Below are positions 45,572 to 53,780 of a DNA stretch of 64,000 nucleotides, in pieces. Numbering within the stretch: position 1 is the first letter of the stretch; every line of letters begins with the position of its first letter. The stretch covers positions 549,501 through 613,500 of the forward strand of contig NZ_JAAHIH010000004.1 in assembly GCF_010671925.1 (NCBI RefSeq), written 5' to 3'. Origin of the DNA: Moorena sp. SIOASIH. GTDB lineage: Bacteria > Cyanobacteriota > Cyanobacteriia > Cyanobacteriales > Coleofasciculaceae. The position numbers and the translations under genes were made by a program. The notes beneath the pieces are model-generated. The model searched no databases. It was not told the origin of the DNA and saw nothing but the letters and a program-made list of their open reading frames with translations.

Positions 45572-46351
45572 TTGGTTACACAATTTAAAGACTACTTCTC
45601 AAAGCAAGCAAATGATTATAGAAACTATAGACCTCATTATCCAGAATCTTTGTTTGAGTATTTAGCTGCACTTGTACCTGATCGTCAAGCAGCGTGGGAT
45701 TGTGCCACTGGTAATGGTCAAGTAGCCTTGGGCTTAACACCTCATTTTCAAAAAATTTATGCTACGGATGCCAGCGAAAAGCAAATTAGTCATGCATTTC
45801 ATCATGATCAGATTAACTATTCTGTGGCAGTGGCCGAAAAAGTTGGGCTAGGGAATCAATCTATAGATTTAATAACTGTTGCCCAAGCTGTTCATTGGTT
45901 TAATCTGGAAAAATTTTATCAGGAAGTGCAGCGAGTTTCTAAACCTGGAGGAATTATTGCTCTCTGGGGCTACTGGTATTTTGAATTCCCTCCAGAAGAA
46001 AATCACATAGACCAAATGTCTAGGAATTTTTTCACCACAGTGGTTGACCAGTATTGGGCAGAAGAAATAAAACTACTGCTTCAAAATTATCAAACCATTC
46101 CTTTTCCTTTTTCTGAGTTAAAAACACCTCTTTTAAAAATAGAAACCCAATGGAACATGGAAGAATTTCTGGGATATTTGACTACTTGGTCTGCTATTCA
46201 AAAGCTTATCGCTGTTCAATCCCACCAACCAATCTTGGAATTCTCCAACCGTCTAGTCGAGGCTTGGGGCGATCGCGAGAGGAAAATTATATTGCAATGG
46301 CCATTACATATGAGAGTTGGTCGGATATATAGCAATTCTACGACTTGTTAG
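45572..46351 (+). CDS. Class I SAM-dependent methyltransferase
   Basis: 259 residues. FSKQANDYRNYRPHYPESLFE at the start, SAM motif I AAWDCATGNGQVALGL near 40, AVAEKVGLGNQSIDLITVAQAVHWFN near 88-113 and PGGIIALWGYW near 130. It matches the UbiE/Tam-like family of cytosolic methyltransferases with unknown substrate. The start is TTG 45572 after a purine-rich ribosome site (AGAGGAAAAGGA). The last 9 residues run into a dispersed tatatagcaattct sequence (seen again near 53065). Confidence 0.82.
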   Translation: MVTQFKDYFSKQANDYRNYRPHYPESLFEYLAALVPDRQAAWDCATGNGQVALGLTPHFQKIYATDASEKQISHAFHHDQINYSVAVAEKVGLGNQSIDLITVAQAVHWFNLEKFYQEVQRVSKPGGIIALWGYWYFEFPPEENHIDQMSRNFFTTVVDQYWAEEIKLLLQNYQTIPFPFSELKTPLLKIETQWNMEEFLGYLTTWSAIQKLIAVQSHQPILEFSNRLVEAWGDRERKIILQWPLHMRVGRIYSNSTTC

Positions 46352-46460
46352 GTACAAATTTCTGGTTTTTAGGGAGCAGGGAGCAGGGAGCAGGGAATAG
46401 CGATGCGCTGCTATCTACCTATCTCCCTATCTCCCCATCTCCCCACCCTTGTGACACTGC

Positions 46461-46652
46461 CTATTCCTCTGGCTCCATGGGCAGACTTATATCTAAAACT
46501 ATTAGAAACTTAGCATTAGGCAGCAGCTGTTTCAGGGTCTGGGAATAACCTTTGGCATCAGAACAGTCGTTGAACCGAGCGAAAACGACTGGTGGCATCG
46601 GTGGTAATAGCCGAATCAGGACCCATGGATAAAGGCTTAGATGATGCGACAT
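46461..46652 (-). CDS. Small conserved cyanobacterial protein
   Basis: 63 residues: LYPWVLIRLLPPMPPVVFAR, SQTLKQLLPNAKFLIVLD. This alternation resembles short uncharacterised cyanobacterial proteins with an IVRLLP...LLPNA.F pattern. A good ribosome site (AGGAGATAA) precedes the ATG at 46652. Its leader contains the hairpins at 46689-46753. Function unknown. Confidence 0.5.
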   Translation of the reverse strand: MSHHLSLYPWVLIRLLPPMPPVVFARFNDCSDAKGYSQTLKQLLPNAKFLIVLDISLPMEPEE

Positions 46653-46688
46653 AATATTAAGTTATCTCCTTTACGTTAAGGGGTAGCC

Positions 46689-46753
46689 AGAGCCAGCCTG
46701 TGGCCTAGGAAAACTCTTAGGCTGGCTCTTCCCGTGGATTTGATTGTCCACGG
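46689..46753. repeat. Two adjacent hairpins
   Basis: agagccagcct/aggctggctct (11-bp arms, 46689-46729), then ccgtgga/tccacgg (46732-46753). The arrangement is like the subterminal hairpins of IS200/IS605 ends; it may be a relic end or a leader structure for the small gene. Confidence 0.6.
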
Positions 46754-47042
46754 TTTCATTATAACATAAAAATTTGCATATTATAGCATATTTTGAAAAA
46801 TTTTGTAAAAAAATATTGAGAGAGTCGGTAGAAGTAGAGTTTTATAGCGCTACACGCAATGGCATTGGCAAGAGGCAAGAGGCAAAAGTTTACTTACTAC
46901 AAAAGCGTTTGAGCTTGTATCAATGTCAAACACGAAGAATGCGTAGTGCTATACCGAAAATATTCAAGTCCCGATAAGACCTATTAACAGAAATAAGATC
47001 ACTTTTCTTTATCTTTTATAACTGATAGAAAATCAAAGATCA

Positions 47043-47690
47043 TCACCTGGACTCCTTAGGGGAGTTGAATAACCATACAAGTATACGAGCTTGGATAAAG
47101 CTGGCGATGGGAATAATTAAAATTATGATTTTTACTGCCATCTCTACAGTTATATTGTAGTCGTAGCCATAAGGAGAATTGTAGTTCCTAAGATCGTTCA
47201 TAAAATCATGAGCACCAATCTCAATTATCCAACTAGAGAATGCAGTCCAAACTAAGCTGTTAAGAACAATCCACCAACCTGCCCGAGTCGTATGCTTAGA
47301 AAGAGCTACCGATTGGAACCAAGATATCACTACGCAACCAATTAGGGTCGTAAGGATAGATGCTGTCCAGGTCATGGGTAATCGGATACTTGGATTTTGT
47401 ACAAATATAGATTGAGCTCTTATGTACCAAAAATAGAAAAAAAACATGGTTGGTATGGCAACGTAGGCTCCTAACACAGTCCGCACAACCCATGACCAAG
47501 CGTCGGAAATGTAACGTCGCAGAACAACCCATTGTGCGATCGCTGGCCAAAACGGTATAAGCATGAACAAATACAGAGAAAAATTATTTGCAGTTAGCGA
47601 TAACCATGACGCAATAGTAATTATCATACCCGTAGTTGTTGCTATCGTCCACTCGATTAGAAATCTCAGACTAAGTGATCGTTTTAGCAT
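47043..47690 (-). CDS. Multi-pass membrane protein of unknown function
   Basis: 215 residues with five or six hydrophobic segments (about 10-30, 35-55, 68-92, 105-125, 140-160, 185-208). WPAIAQWVVLRRYISDAWSW resembles a pattern common in small cyanobacterial membrane proteins (AQWLVLRR). No catalytic motif. No partner gene. Confidence 0.65.
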   Translation of the reverse strand: MLKRSLSLRFLIEWTIATTTGMIITIASWLSLTANNFSLYLFMLIPFWPAIAQWVVLRRYISDAWSWVVRTVLGAYVAIPTMFFFYFWYIRAQSIFVQNPSIRLPMTWTASILTTLIGCVVISWFQSVALSKHTTRAGWWIVLNSLVWTAFSSWIIEIGAHDFMNDLRNYNSPYGYDYNITVEMAVKIIILIIPIASFIQARILVWLFNSPKESR

Positions 47691-48671
47691 TGGATTCTAA
47701 ATTATCTGTTCCTAACTTTAGGGTGATGTCTTTGGCAAATTTAAAATCAGGCTGATTTCCCAAATCGATATAATCATACTACGATCGCGGTTCACAAATA
47801 TCTAAGGAACAGGAATTTTTAACAAGGAATTTATCCCCATCACAAAACTCTTTCTAGGAATGTGCTGAACAAGAAGGGTTATTGTGGTGGCTTCATCGTA
47901 ATCATTCATTTGTAATCCATACTTGACATAGCGCATCCCATTCAGGACTTCCGAACATCTAAATCCCCAGGAGTATTGCTTACATCGGGCAATTAGCGTT
48001 TACCGATGTAATCGAGTGACCGCTGGCATTTGACATCACAGCGATCACCATTTTTGTCAACGGCTCTACCCGACAATGAAACAGCCCTGGGGTGTTAGGG
48101 CAGGGCTGTTTCATTGCTCGATGCTAAAATTCCTGGGTGAGGGGCTCAAAATAAACAACGCAAAGTAGCCGATGATCTATTGAGGATTTCGGCTCTAATG
48201 GCAATATATTGGGTGCCTCTCATATTTGTAAAAAAGAAGGGGAGTGTGGGGCCCGGGCGCGGGGAGTGTGGGAAGTGTGGGAATTTTCGCGCGAATTTTT
48301 GCCTAATTCCAAAAGCGATGCAGCGCGGTCTTACAGATAAAGAGTTGACTTGTGATTGTGATCCGTGTTAAATTCACCCCGTTCATCATTCAGGAGGGCA
48401 ATCACTTTGTTGATAAGCAATCAATAGCTCCAGAGAAAACCGAAGGAAGACCCAACCCAAAAAACCGATCCGGGATGCAAACACCATCCAACATGGGGGC
48501 GTCTACCTCCCAGTAGCAATTGATAGTGATGGGATATCCGTGCCACCCACGCTCAAGCACGTTCGCATTCTTAGAAGCGATAGCACAGAGGAAAACCGTG
48601 GAGCCCGCATTGGTAAAGGAGAATGCCGTCAGTCAGATATTGTTTGATAACCAAAAAGAGAGGAAAAAGAA
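47691..48671. other. Gene-poor region with element D and MITE ends
   Basis: Element D lies at 47970-48089. It ends in tgaaacagccctg and faces a second end (cagggctgtttcattgctcg) at 48095-48114 that matches the left end of the 176-bp MITE, including the following taaaattcctgg. A fragment of repeat A is at 48316-48333. 48370-48660 shows no recognised gene; several short frames end in it and may be debris. Confidence 0.5.
47970..48089. repeat. Dispersed element D, copy 1 (about 120 bp)
   Basis: Shared plan with 51860-51976: ggagtatt, ttacatcgg/ccgatgtaa hairpin, gtgaccgctg/cagcg(a/g)tcac hairpin, ccatttttgtcaacggctct, acccgacaat(g/a)aaacag. The end resembles the MITE terminal repeat. Confidence 0.7.
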
Positions 48672-49181
48672 ATGACGAATAGAATCGGCCAAGCAAAACA
48701 AATAGTAGCAGCGTTTATCCTGGGGATGTTACTGCTATTCACCGAAGGGTGTGCGATGGACGGCGACTACTCCCTATCCCCAACTCCGGGCGACTACTCC
48801 GGACCCCTAATTCCGGTGAATTCGATACACCTGGAGAACGGTAAATACGAATATGTCGATAGAGATTTTGCTCCCCCAGTAAGTGGCATAGAGTTCTTTG
48901 CAAGTTCCAGCATAAGCATAACGAGCGAAGATGGATGTGCCGATCAACTTTACACAATCAATGCCACCCTGGGAGGAATGCCACTCATCCCCCAAGGGCT
49001 AACAACAATACAATGTGGAATACCAAGGGTATTAGGACAAGATCTAAGCATCCCCCTCAATATAGGCAAAGTAGCCGTCAGTATAGGCAAACCAGGCCTA
49101 AGAATTACAGTACAGAGCAATATAAAGAAAGATGAGGATATAAAAATCATCGAACAAAGTCACTATAGATTTACAAAATGA
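48672..49181 (+). CDS. Putative lipoprotein or secreted protein, unknown function
   Basis: 169 residues. A hydrophobic signal (IVAAFILGMLLLFTEGC) ends in a Cys at about 27, a weak lipobox because the -3 residue is Thr. The mature part is beta-rich with a possible Cys pair (about 90 and 115). A purine-rich ribosome site (GAGAGGAAAAAGA) precedes ATG 48672. Acid-Pro-rich start (PTPGDYSGPLIP). No family recognised. Confidence 0.6.
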   Translation: MTNRIGQAKQIVAAFILGMLLLFTEGCAMDGDYSLSPTPGDYSGPLIPVNSIHLENGKYEYVDRDFAPPVSGIEFFASSSISITSEDGCADQLYTINATLGGMPLIPQGLTTIQCGIPRVLGQDLSIPLNIGKVAVSIGKPGLRITVQSNIKKDEDIKIIEQSHYRFTK

Positions 49182-49489
49182 TACGTAAGCATTCAGCTGT
49201 GAGCTTTTGGTTCATGCTACGCAAACAACTTTGTGGCACAGGCTACAATATCTTTGCCCCTGGAAAAGAACAGAAGTTGCTAGAAGATTCGATCGATTGA
49301 ACGGATCGAAGATCAAACAAATCAAACAAATCAAAGCGATAGCACATTGTTTTAAGGGATGCAATCGCACCAGGGAAATTTGCTAGGGACATATTGTCCC
49401 TAGCACACAAATCCTGTTTTGTCCCACCGCTACCAAATGGGTGGTTTGGGTTCGCGACAAGTTGTCACCAACCCAAACCACTTACCGAA
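49182..49489. other. Intergenic region
   Basis: An inverted repeat (gtggtttgggtt with aacccaaaccac) at 49441-49482 forms a 12-bp stem just before the IS605 relic. Nothing else was recognised. Confidence 0.5.
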
Positions 49490-49985
49490 AAAATTGGGTT
49501 TAAAGCCCCGTCCTTATAGGACGGCTTGATTTTTCAGCTAAAACTTGACAGTTTTCACAGAGCGTGTTATGATTATATGATAAATAAGAAACTAAAAAGC
49601 TAGATAAATACTATCTAAAAATAAGTAGGCAACGTAAAAAATATGTATCAGATGCATATTGCGTAATTTGGTCTAACGACTTAAACGTCTATGAAAAAAA
49701 TTAGATTAAAAAAGTATCTATCTATCTATATAAAAAAAAAGCGATGCAGAGGTGCGACCCGTGGCGAATTTAATTCGCCAAGGTCAAGCGCACCTAAGCG
49801 GTCTTGGGGGTTTCCCCCACTCGCTATTGCATCAAGACAAGGTACGGTGGGGCACACCGAAACCTGGGTCATAGACCAAATACGCTTGGGGAGAGGAGAC
49901 CTCTATTTTTCCTGGCTCCGGCCTGGTTGAACAAGTCATCTCGTTGAATCAAGAATCCCCGTCCTTCCAGGGCGGGGAGTGTCAA
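49490..49985. mobile_element. Internally deleted IS200/IS605 relic related to the 55.5-kb element
   Basis: The left end (agccccgtccttataggacg) and right end (aatccccgtccttccagggc, gggagtgtcaa) match those of the element at 55490-56837. Between them remain two tnpB pieces: 49619-49704 (ISRQRKK...VIWSNDLNVYEKN) and 49840-49930 (GTVGHTETWVID and cctggctccggcctgg). At 49741-49843 repeat A is present but split by repeat B. The relic lacks the palindromic insertions found in the 55.5-kb tnpB and keeps the Glu codon. Confidence 0.8.
49741..49843. repeat. Repeat A split by repeat B (nested insertion)
   Basis: gcgatgcag, then aggtgcgacccgtggcgaat through gcgcacctaa (repeat B), then gcggtcttgggggtttcccc and the rest of repeat A, ending ctattgcatcaagac. 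Copies of A without B are at 1910 and 33473. Confidence 0.75.
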
Positions 49986-50021
49986 TAAACACCCCTTTCC
50001 GTTTTCAGTTCTTCTCCAGGG

Positions 50022-50315
50022 GTGTCTATTGTATATAAAGGCAGCAGAATCGTGAGAGTAAATACGATTGACCTGCAAGATGCCAGTCTCTGGGTACAGC
50101 AGAAGCGTTACATCGATTTTGGTCTCAAAGTCTACTTGATTTGTCCCCACCTCTCCGACAAGATCAAGGAAAATATTGGTGAATACATGTTTTATATCTG
50201 CTATAAACCTCCCACTGAAGTCACATGCAAAGATCCCGAAATAGGTGCGATCGCAGTCACATATCTCCATGGGAAGGACTTGGCCGACAGATACTTTGAG
50301 ACTTCAACTATTTAG
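50022..50315 (+). CDS. Hypothetical protein, possibly 5'-truncated
   Basis: 97 residues from GTG 50022: IVRVNTIDLQDASLWVQQKR, FGLKVYLICPHLSDKIKENI. No family recognised. It begins only about 37 bp after the end of the IS605 relic, and the putative start lies in a hairpin (acacccct/aggggtgt, 49988-50026), so the insertion may have removed the original start. It converges with the next gene (6-bp gap). Confidence 0.5.
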   Translation: MSIVYKGSRIVRVNTIDLQDASLWVQQKRYIDFGLKVYLICPHLSDKIKENIGEYMFYICYKPPTEVTCKDPEIGAIAVTYLHGKDLADRYFETSTI

Positions 50316-50320
50316 CGGAT

Positions 50321-51118
50321 TCAATCGTATACAAAAAGTTCCCAGTCTAGATTATCTTCTCCCATTTCTTGGACGTAGGCTTTAGCTTTCTCCCGATTTG
50401 GATCTGGGGTGCTTGTGACTCTCACCTTTGGAGGTGTTACTTCTTCCCTGATATGGGTTTTGGCTTTCACCCATTCTTCATACCTTTTTGCTTGGTAGTT
50501 ATCAGCATACACCTTTTGCTCTTGAAGGTCGAAGGTAAAGTGGCATTTATGCCAGTAGTAATAGTCTTCATCCTCTTCGTAAGTGAACTCTGACCTATAT
50601 GTGCAGTCTTTGCTATTAATCCATTCAGCGAAAGACGTATCAGCCCCGTCGTTCAATGGAAAACTAACATACGAATAAAGACTCTTCTCTAAGGAGTCGA
50701 GCTCTACTTGTGCGATCGCTATATCCTTGCAGAAGTTATCGAACCTTTCCAATAGTGGGGGGAAGATCAGGATTTTTTCTTGAGCTTCATCTCTATACTT
50801 TAGGCTTCCGTCTCTGAAGTTGTAATCCCAACTGCTATGGCCAAACTGGTATACATGATGAGCTACTCCAGCCTTCCCCTCTTCCTCCTCTTCCTCCTCT
50901 TTGTCCCGCCATATAGCTTTTTCAGGCATTTGTTTTACTAGTTCCTGAATGCCATCCCAATCTTCTTTAATCCATTGGTAAATCCAAGGCTTATAGCCAA
51001 TGGGAAGCTCCTCAAAGTCGTCGCCAGTCCTGTACTGATCCAGGGATTCATGGAACTCCTCCATGACTAGAGCGGTATCCTCCTTTGCCCAAGGCTTCAT
51101 TTTGCGCCCAGAAGACAC
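50321..51118 (-). CDS. Hypothetical acidic protein
   Basis: 265 residues, soluble, rich in Glu, Asp, Tyr and Trp, with a run of seven Glu near residue 75. FTYEEDEDYYYWHKCHFTFD near 200 and LQEQKVYADNYQAKRYEEW are distinctive, but I do not recognise a family. The frame is long and codon use looks normal, so it is probably real. ATG 51118. Confidence 0.6.
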   Translation of the reverse strand: MSSGRKMKPWAKEDTALVMEEFHESLDQYRTGDDFEELPIGYKPWIYQWIKEDWDGIQELVKQMPEKAIWRDKEEEEEEEGKAGVAHHVYQFGHSSWDYNFRDGSLKYRDEAQEKILIFPPLLERFDNFCKDIAIAQVELDSLEKSLYSYVSFPLNDGADTSFAEWINSKDCTYRSEFTYEEDEDYYYWHKCHFTFDLQEQKVYADNYQAKRYEEWVKAKTHIREEVTPPKVRVTSTPDPNREKAKAYVQEMGEDNLDWELFVYD

Positions 51119-51186
51119 CTGAATACCAGTATTGGACTTGTTCTTTTGTGTCAGACCAGCAAAGTAAAATAATAAGCGGTCATTTT

Positions 51187-51606
51187 CTACGAATTTTCAC
51201 GTTTGCTCTTTTCCTCTCTAGACAAACGCATAACACTACTATAGAGATACCAATTTATGAGCAGACCAAAAACAAAGCCCAGAAATACACTCGATTGAAA
51301 TCCCTGAAATAAACTGAGCAAAAAGTTGAGAACTGCAAGAGTGATGTTAGCCAATATTAATGTTGTTACGATTTGGGGAGACTCAACCAGCAACTTTCGT
51401 AATGAAAAACCTATATACAGATAAGCAATTGAAAATACTGTTACCAAAATTATAGAAATGAGATTGATAGCATTCAGATTTCCCTGCGGTTGAGTAATAG
51501 CAATGTAGTTGCCAAAAACTCCTAGTGTTCCAATGAAGATAAAAAATGCTTTGAGTGAACCAACACTTTCTTTCATGATTCGATACAACCCTCTACTTTT
51601 TTTCAA
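51187..51606 (-). CDS. Small membrane protein, unknown function
   Basis: 139 residues with four hydrophobic segments (about 18-36, 45-67, 76-100, 105-125). Charged N-terminus (MKKSRGLYRIMKESVGS) and a basic tail (RLSREEKSKRENS). No known family. 68 bp upstream of the acidic hypothetical gene on the same strand, so perhaps co-transcribed. Confidence 0.55.
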   Translation of the reverse strand: MKKSRGLYRIMKESVGSLKAFFIFIGTLGVFGNYIAITQPQGNLNAINLISIILVTVFSIAYLYIGFSLRKLLVESPQIVTTLILANITLAVLNFLLSLFQGFQSSVFLGFVFGLLINWYLYSSVMRLSREEKSKRENS

Positions 51607-52014
51607 GTGATACGATTAATTAGCGATACTATTGCTCTCCACCACCGGCTTTGATGAATACAAACCCCAAAAGTTCCCAGATAATTTTTTTTGTAGCGCT
51701 GACCTTTAGGGGTGACAAGAAAGCTATAAGATAGATTGTATAAGGGATAGAGCCTTCAAGCCTTTCTGGAAAAAGAGGGGTTCAGGGGGTAAGGTTTTCC
51801 TACGAAATAAAAATGCCTAATATCTGCAAGGTAAGGAGTGATGTAATCGCGCCTCTTTCAAGGGGTATTAGTTACATCGGGCAAAGCCGATTTATCTATG
51901 TAATCGAGTGACCGCTGGCATTTGACCTAACAGCGGTCACCATTTTTGTCAACGGCTCTACCCGACAATAAAACAGTCTTGCCCGAAAGGGTTATTTCCA
52001 GTTCAAGCAGTTAG
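51607..52014. other. Intergenic region containing element D copy 2
   Basis: Element D occupies 51860-51976. The remainder holds no recognised gene. Confidence 0.5.
51860..51976. repeat. Dispersed element D, copy 2
   Basis: Same two hairpins as 47970-48089 (ttacatcgg/atgtaa and gtgaccgctg/cagcggtcac) and the same ending acccgacaataaaacag. A third, partial copy (ggagtattacttacatcggg) at 53275-53294 supplies the stop codon of the HIRAN-protein gene. Confidence 0.7.
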
Positions 52015-52554
52015 TTAAAAATTAGGGATTTGCCAAAACTGTCCTGAATAATTACCACAGTTAGCCATAATCGGTTTATTGTCTTGGGAATCATTAATGA
52101 TATCTAAACATTTATCACTGCCCGTAAACATGGTTTTGAGGCGATAATATCCAGACTTGTTTGTTTTTTGTATTTGCCAAAATTGTCCTGAATAATTACC
52201 ACAGTCAGCCATAATCGGTTTATTGTCTTTAGAATCATTAATGATATCTAAACATTTATTACTGCCCGTAAACAGAGTTTTGAGGCGATAATATCCAGAC
52301 TTGTTTGTTGATTGTATTTGCCAATATTGTCCTGAATAATTACCACAGTCAGCCATAATAATTTGATTGTCTTTAGAATCATTAATGATATCCAAACATT
52401 TATCACTGCCCGTAAACATGGTTTTGAGGCGATAATTTGTTTGTCCTTGGGCAATGTTAGTAGTACTGGCAAAAGCAAGCACAGAAGAGGCAACAGCTAT
52501 ACCAAAAGTTAAAATTCTCTTTATATTTTTGTTGGACATGGTGGTATGAGACAT
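52015..52554 (-). CDS. Secreted ricin-type beta-trefoil lectin
   Basis: 179 residues: signal peptide (ILTFGIAVASSVLAFAS, cleavage near AQGQ) followed by three nearly identical 48-residue repeats with the core KCLDIINDSKDN, IMADCGNYSGQ(Y/F)WQI. The QxW motif and Cys pair per repeat are the ricin B/beta-trefoil signature; three repeats make one trefoil. It probably binds extracellular carbohydrate. A second ATG five codons in (MSNKNIKRIL) may be the true start. Confidence 0.82.
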   Translation of the reverse strand: MSHTTMSNKNIKRILTFGIAVASSVLAFASTTNIAQGQTNYRLKTMFTGSDKCLDIINDSKDNQIIMADCGNYSGQYWQIQSTNKSGYYRLKTLFTGSNKCLDIINDSKDNKPIMADCGNYSGQFWQIQKTNKSGYYRLKTMFTGSDKCLDIINDSQDNKPIMANCGNYSGQFWQIPNF

Positions 52555-53285
52555 TTTTTTAGTTTTAGATAAAAATTGATCAATAATTGTGCCACAAACT
52601 CAACTTACCTGAGTTCGATATATAGCGTTTCTAGGACTCATGAGGTATACAGGATTGTTTCACTCTTGCCTAATCCCTGCTCCCTGCTCCCTGCTCCCAG
52701 AGTATTGATGTTTCTTTGCTTTTGCCTTGAACTCTAAGATAATCATCAGTTTCGATCTGAACTCTCCTATACCTTCTACTACAACGCCTAGAGAAAGATT
52801 CCCGATTCTCTAGAAATATTTTTATCACAGCGCGTCAAGCCGCTATGAGTATTCATCCCCGGTTTGAAAAGACGGGGCTTTAGACTTACAGGTTCCCTCG
52901 TAAATCGGCTATTAAGCACTTTCCTTGAGCAGGGAATAGGGAATAGGTAATAGGGAATAGGCAATAGGGAATAGGGAATAGGTAATAGGGAATCGGGAAT
53001 CGGGAATCGGGAATCGGGAAAACAATCCTGTGTACCTGATAGTTATGCAAACCGCCGTAGCTATATATAGCAATTCTCTATGCCATGAGGTACAAAGGGA
53101 TCCCCCGTTGGTCCCCCTTATCAAGGGGGACTTTGAGGTTGAGAAGCGTACCTCATAAATCCTAGAAACGCTATAGTACCTGAATGCGTTCGCGTAGCGT
53201 GACCTACGGTCAATCCCGTAGCGTGGCCTACGGCCAATCGCATTCACGCCCACCTCCGAGCACGTTATGATTCAAGGAGTATTAC
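52555..53285. repeat. Repeat-filled region
   Basis: tagggaa heptamers at 52930-52990 and gggaatc heptamers at 52988-53018; an IS605-type end (catccccggtttgaaaagac, ggggctttag) at 52852-52885; and two palindromic repeats in tandem at 53188-53236 (gttcgcgtagcgtgacctac, cccgtagcgtggcctacggc). No gene. Confidence 0.65.
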
Positions 53286-53765
53286 TTACATCGGGCAAAC
53301 CAAGTTTTTCGACTTTTCTTTTTCCTTAGTTAACGGCTGATAGGTCTTGTGATCATACGGCACATATCCCTCAAAACCTGAATAAGTCATCTCACACAAT
53401 AACCGAGACTTAAGCGGAGAAGGAGGTAAATTTACCTTTGCTACTTTCACTTCTACTAAACCTGGATCACGCCTTAAAAGGTCAAATACATCGTGTGACA
53501 AGTAGCGGGGACAATACCCTAGGTGATAATGATCTTCTGTGGTTAATGCTAAAGCCTTATTGTCATAAGGATTTTGAAGCTCGTGACATAGCCACAAAGT
53601 ATCACCAACTTGTAGCTGATCTATCCGATCCATAGAACACTTTGGTAAGTGACGCAAACCATGCGCTAGGAAGAAAATGTGGTATTTGTCGTCACTGTCG
53701 AGGTGTGGATAAGGAAAAACTTTAAAATTATCTGTTTGTCGATATCCTTCGCTCCTTCGTGACAT
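53286..53765 (-). CDS. HIRAN-domain protein, possibly 5'-truncated
   Basis: 159 residues. A HIRAN-like core spans about 28-90: HIFFLAHGLRH, QVGDTLWLCHELQNPYDNKALAL and YHLGYCPRYLSHDV (compare NPYDxxAV...G.vP). HIRAN domains bind DNA ends and occur in SWI/SNF helicases and as small stand-alone proteins. The ATG lies 3-4 bases from the end of the adjacent IS605 element, so the natural 5' end may be lost. The last residues (LVCPM-stop) are encoded by an element D end. Confidence 0.65.
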   Translation of the reverse strand: MSRRSEGYRQTDNFKVFPYPHLDSDDKYHIFFLAHGLRHLPKCSMDRIDQLQVGDTLWLCHELQNPYDNKALALTTEDHYHLGYCPRYLSHDVFDLLRRDPGLVEVKVAKVNLPPSPLKSRLLCEMTYSGFEGYVPYDHKTYQPLTKEKEKSKNLVCPM

Positions 53766-53780
53766 ACTCCCACACTGACC

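Noticed and set aside
46774..46977. 67-residue + strand frame
   Set aside because: AT-rich, overlaps a heptamer-like aagaggc tract, no family resemblance.
48180..48371. 63-residue + strand frame
   Set aside because: Translated from gtgtggg-type repeats and a repeat A fragment.
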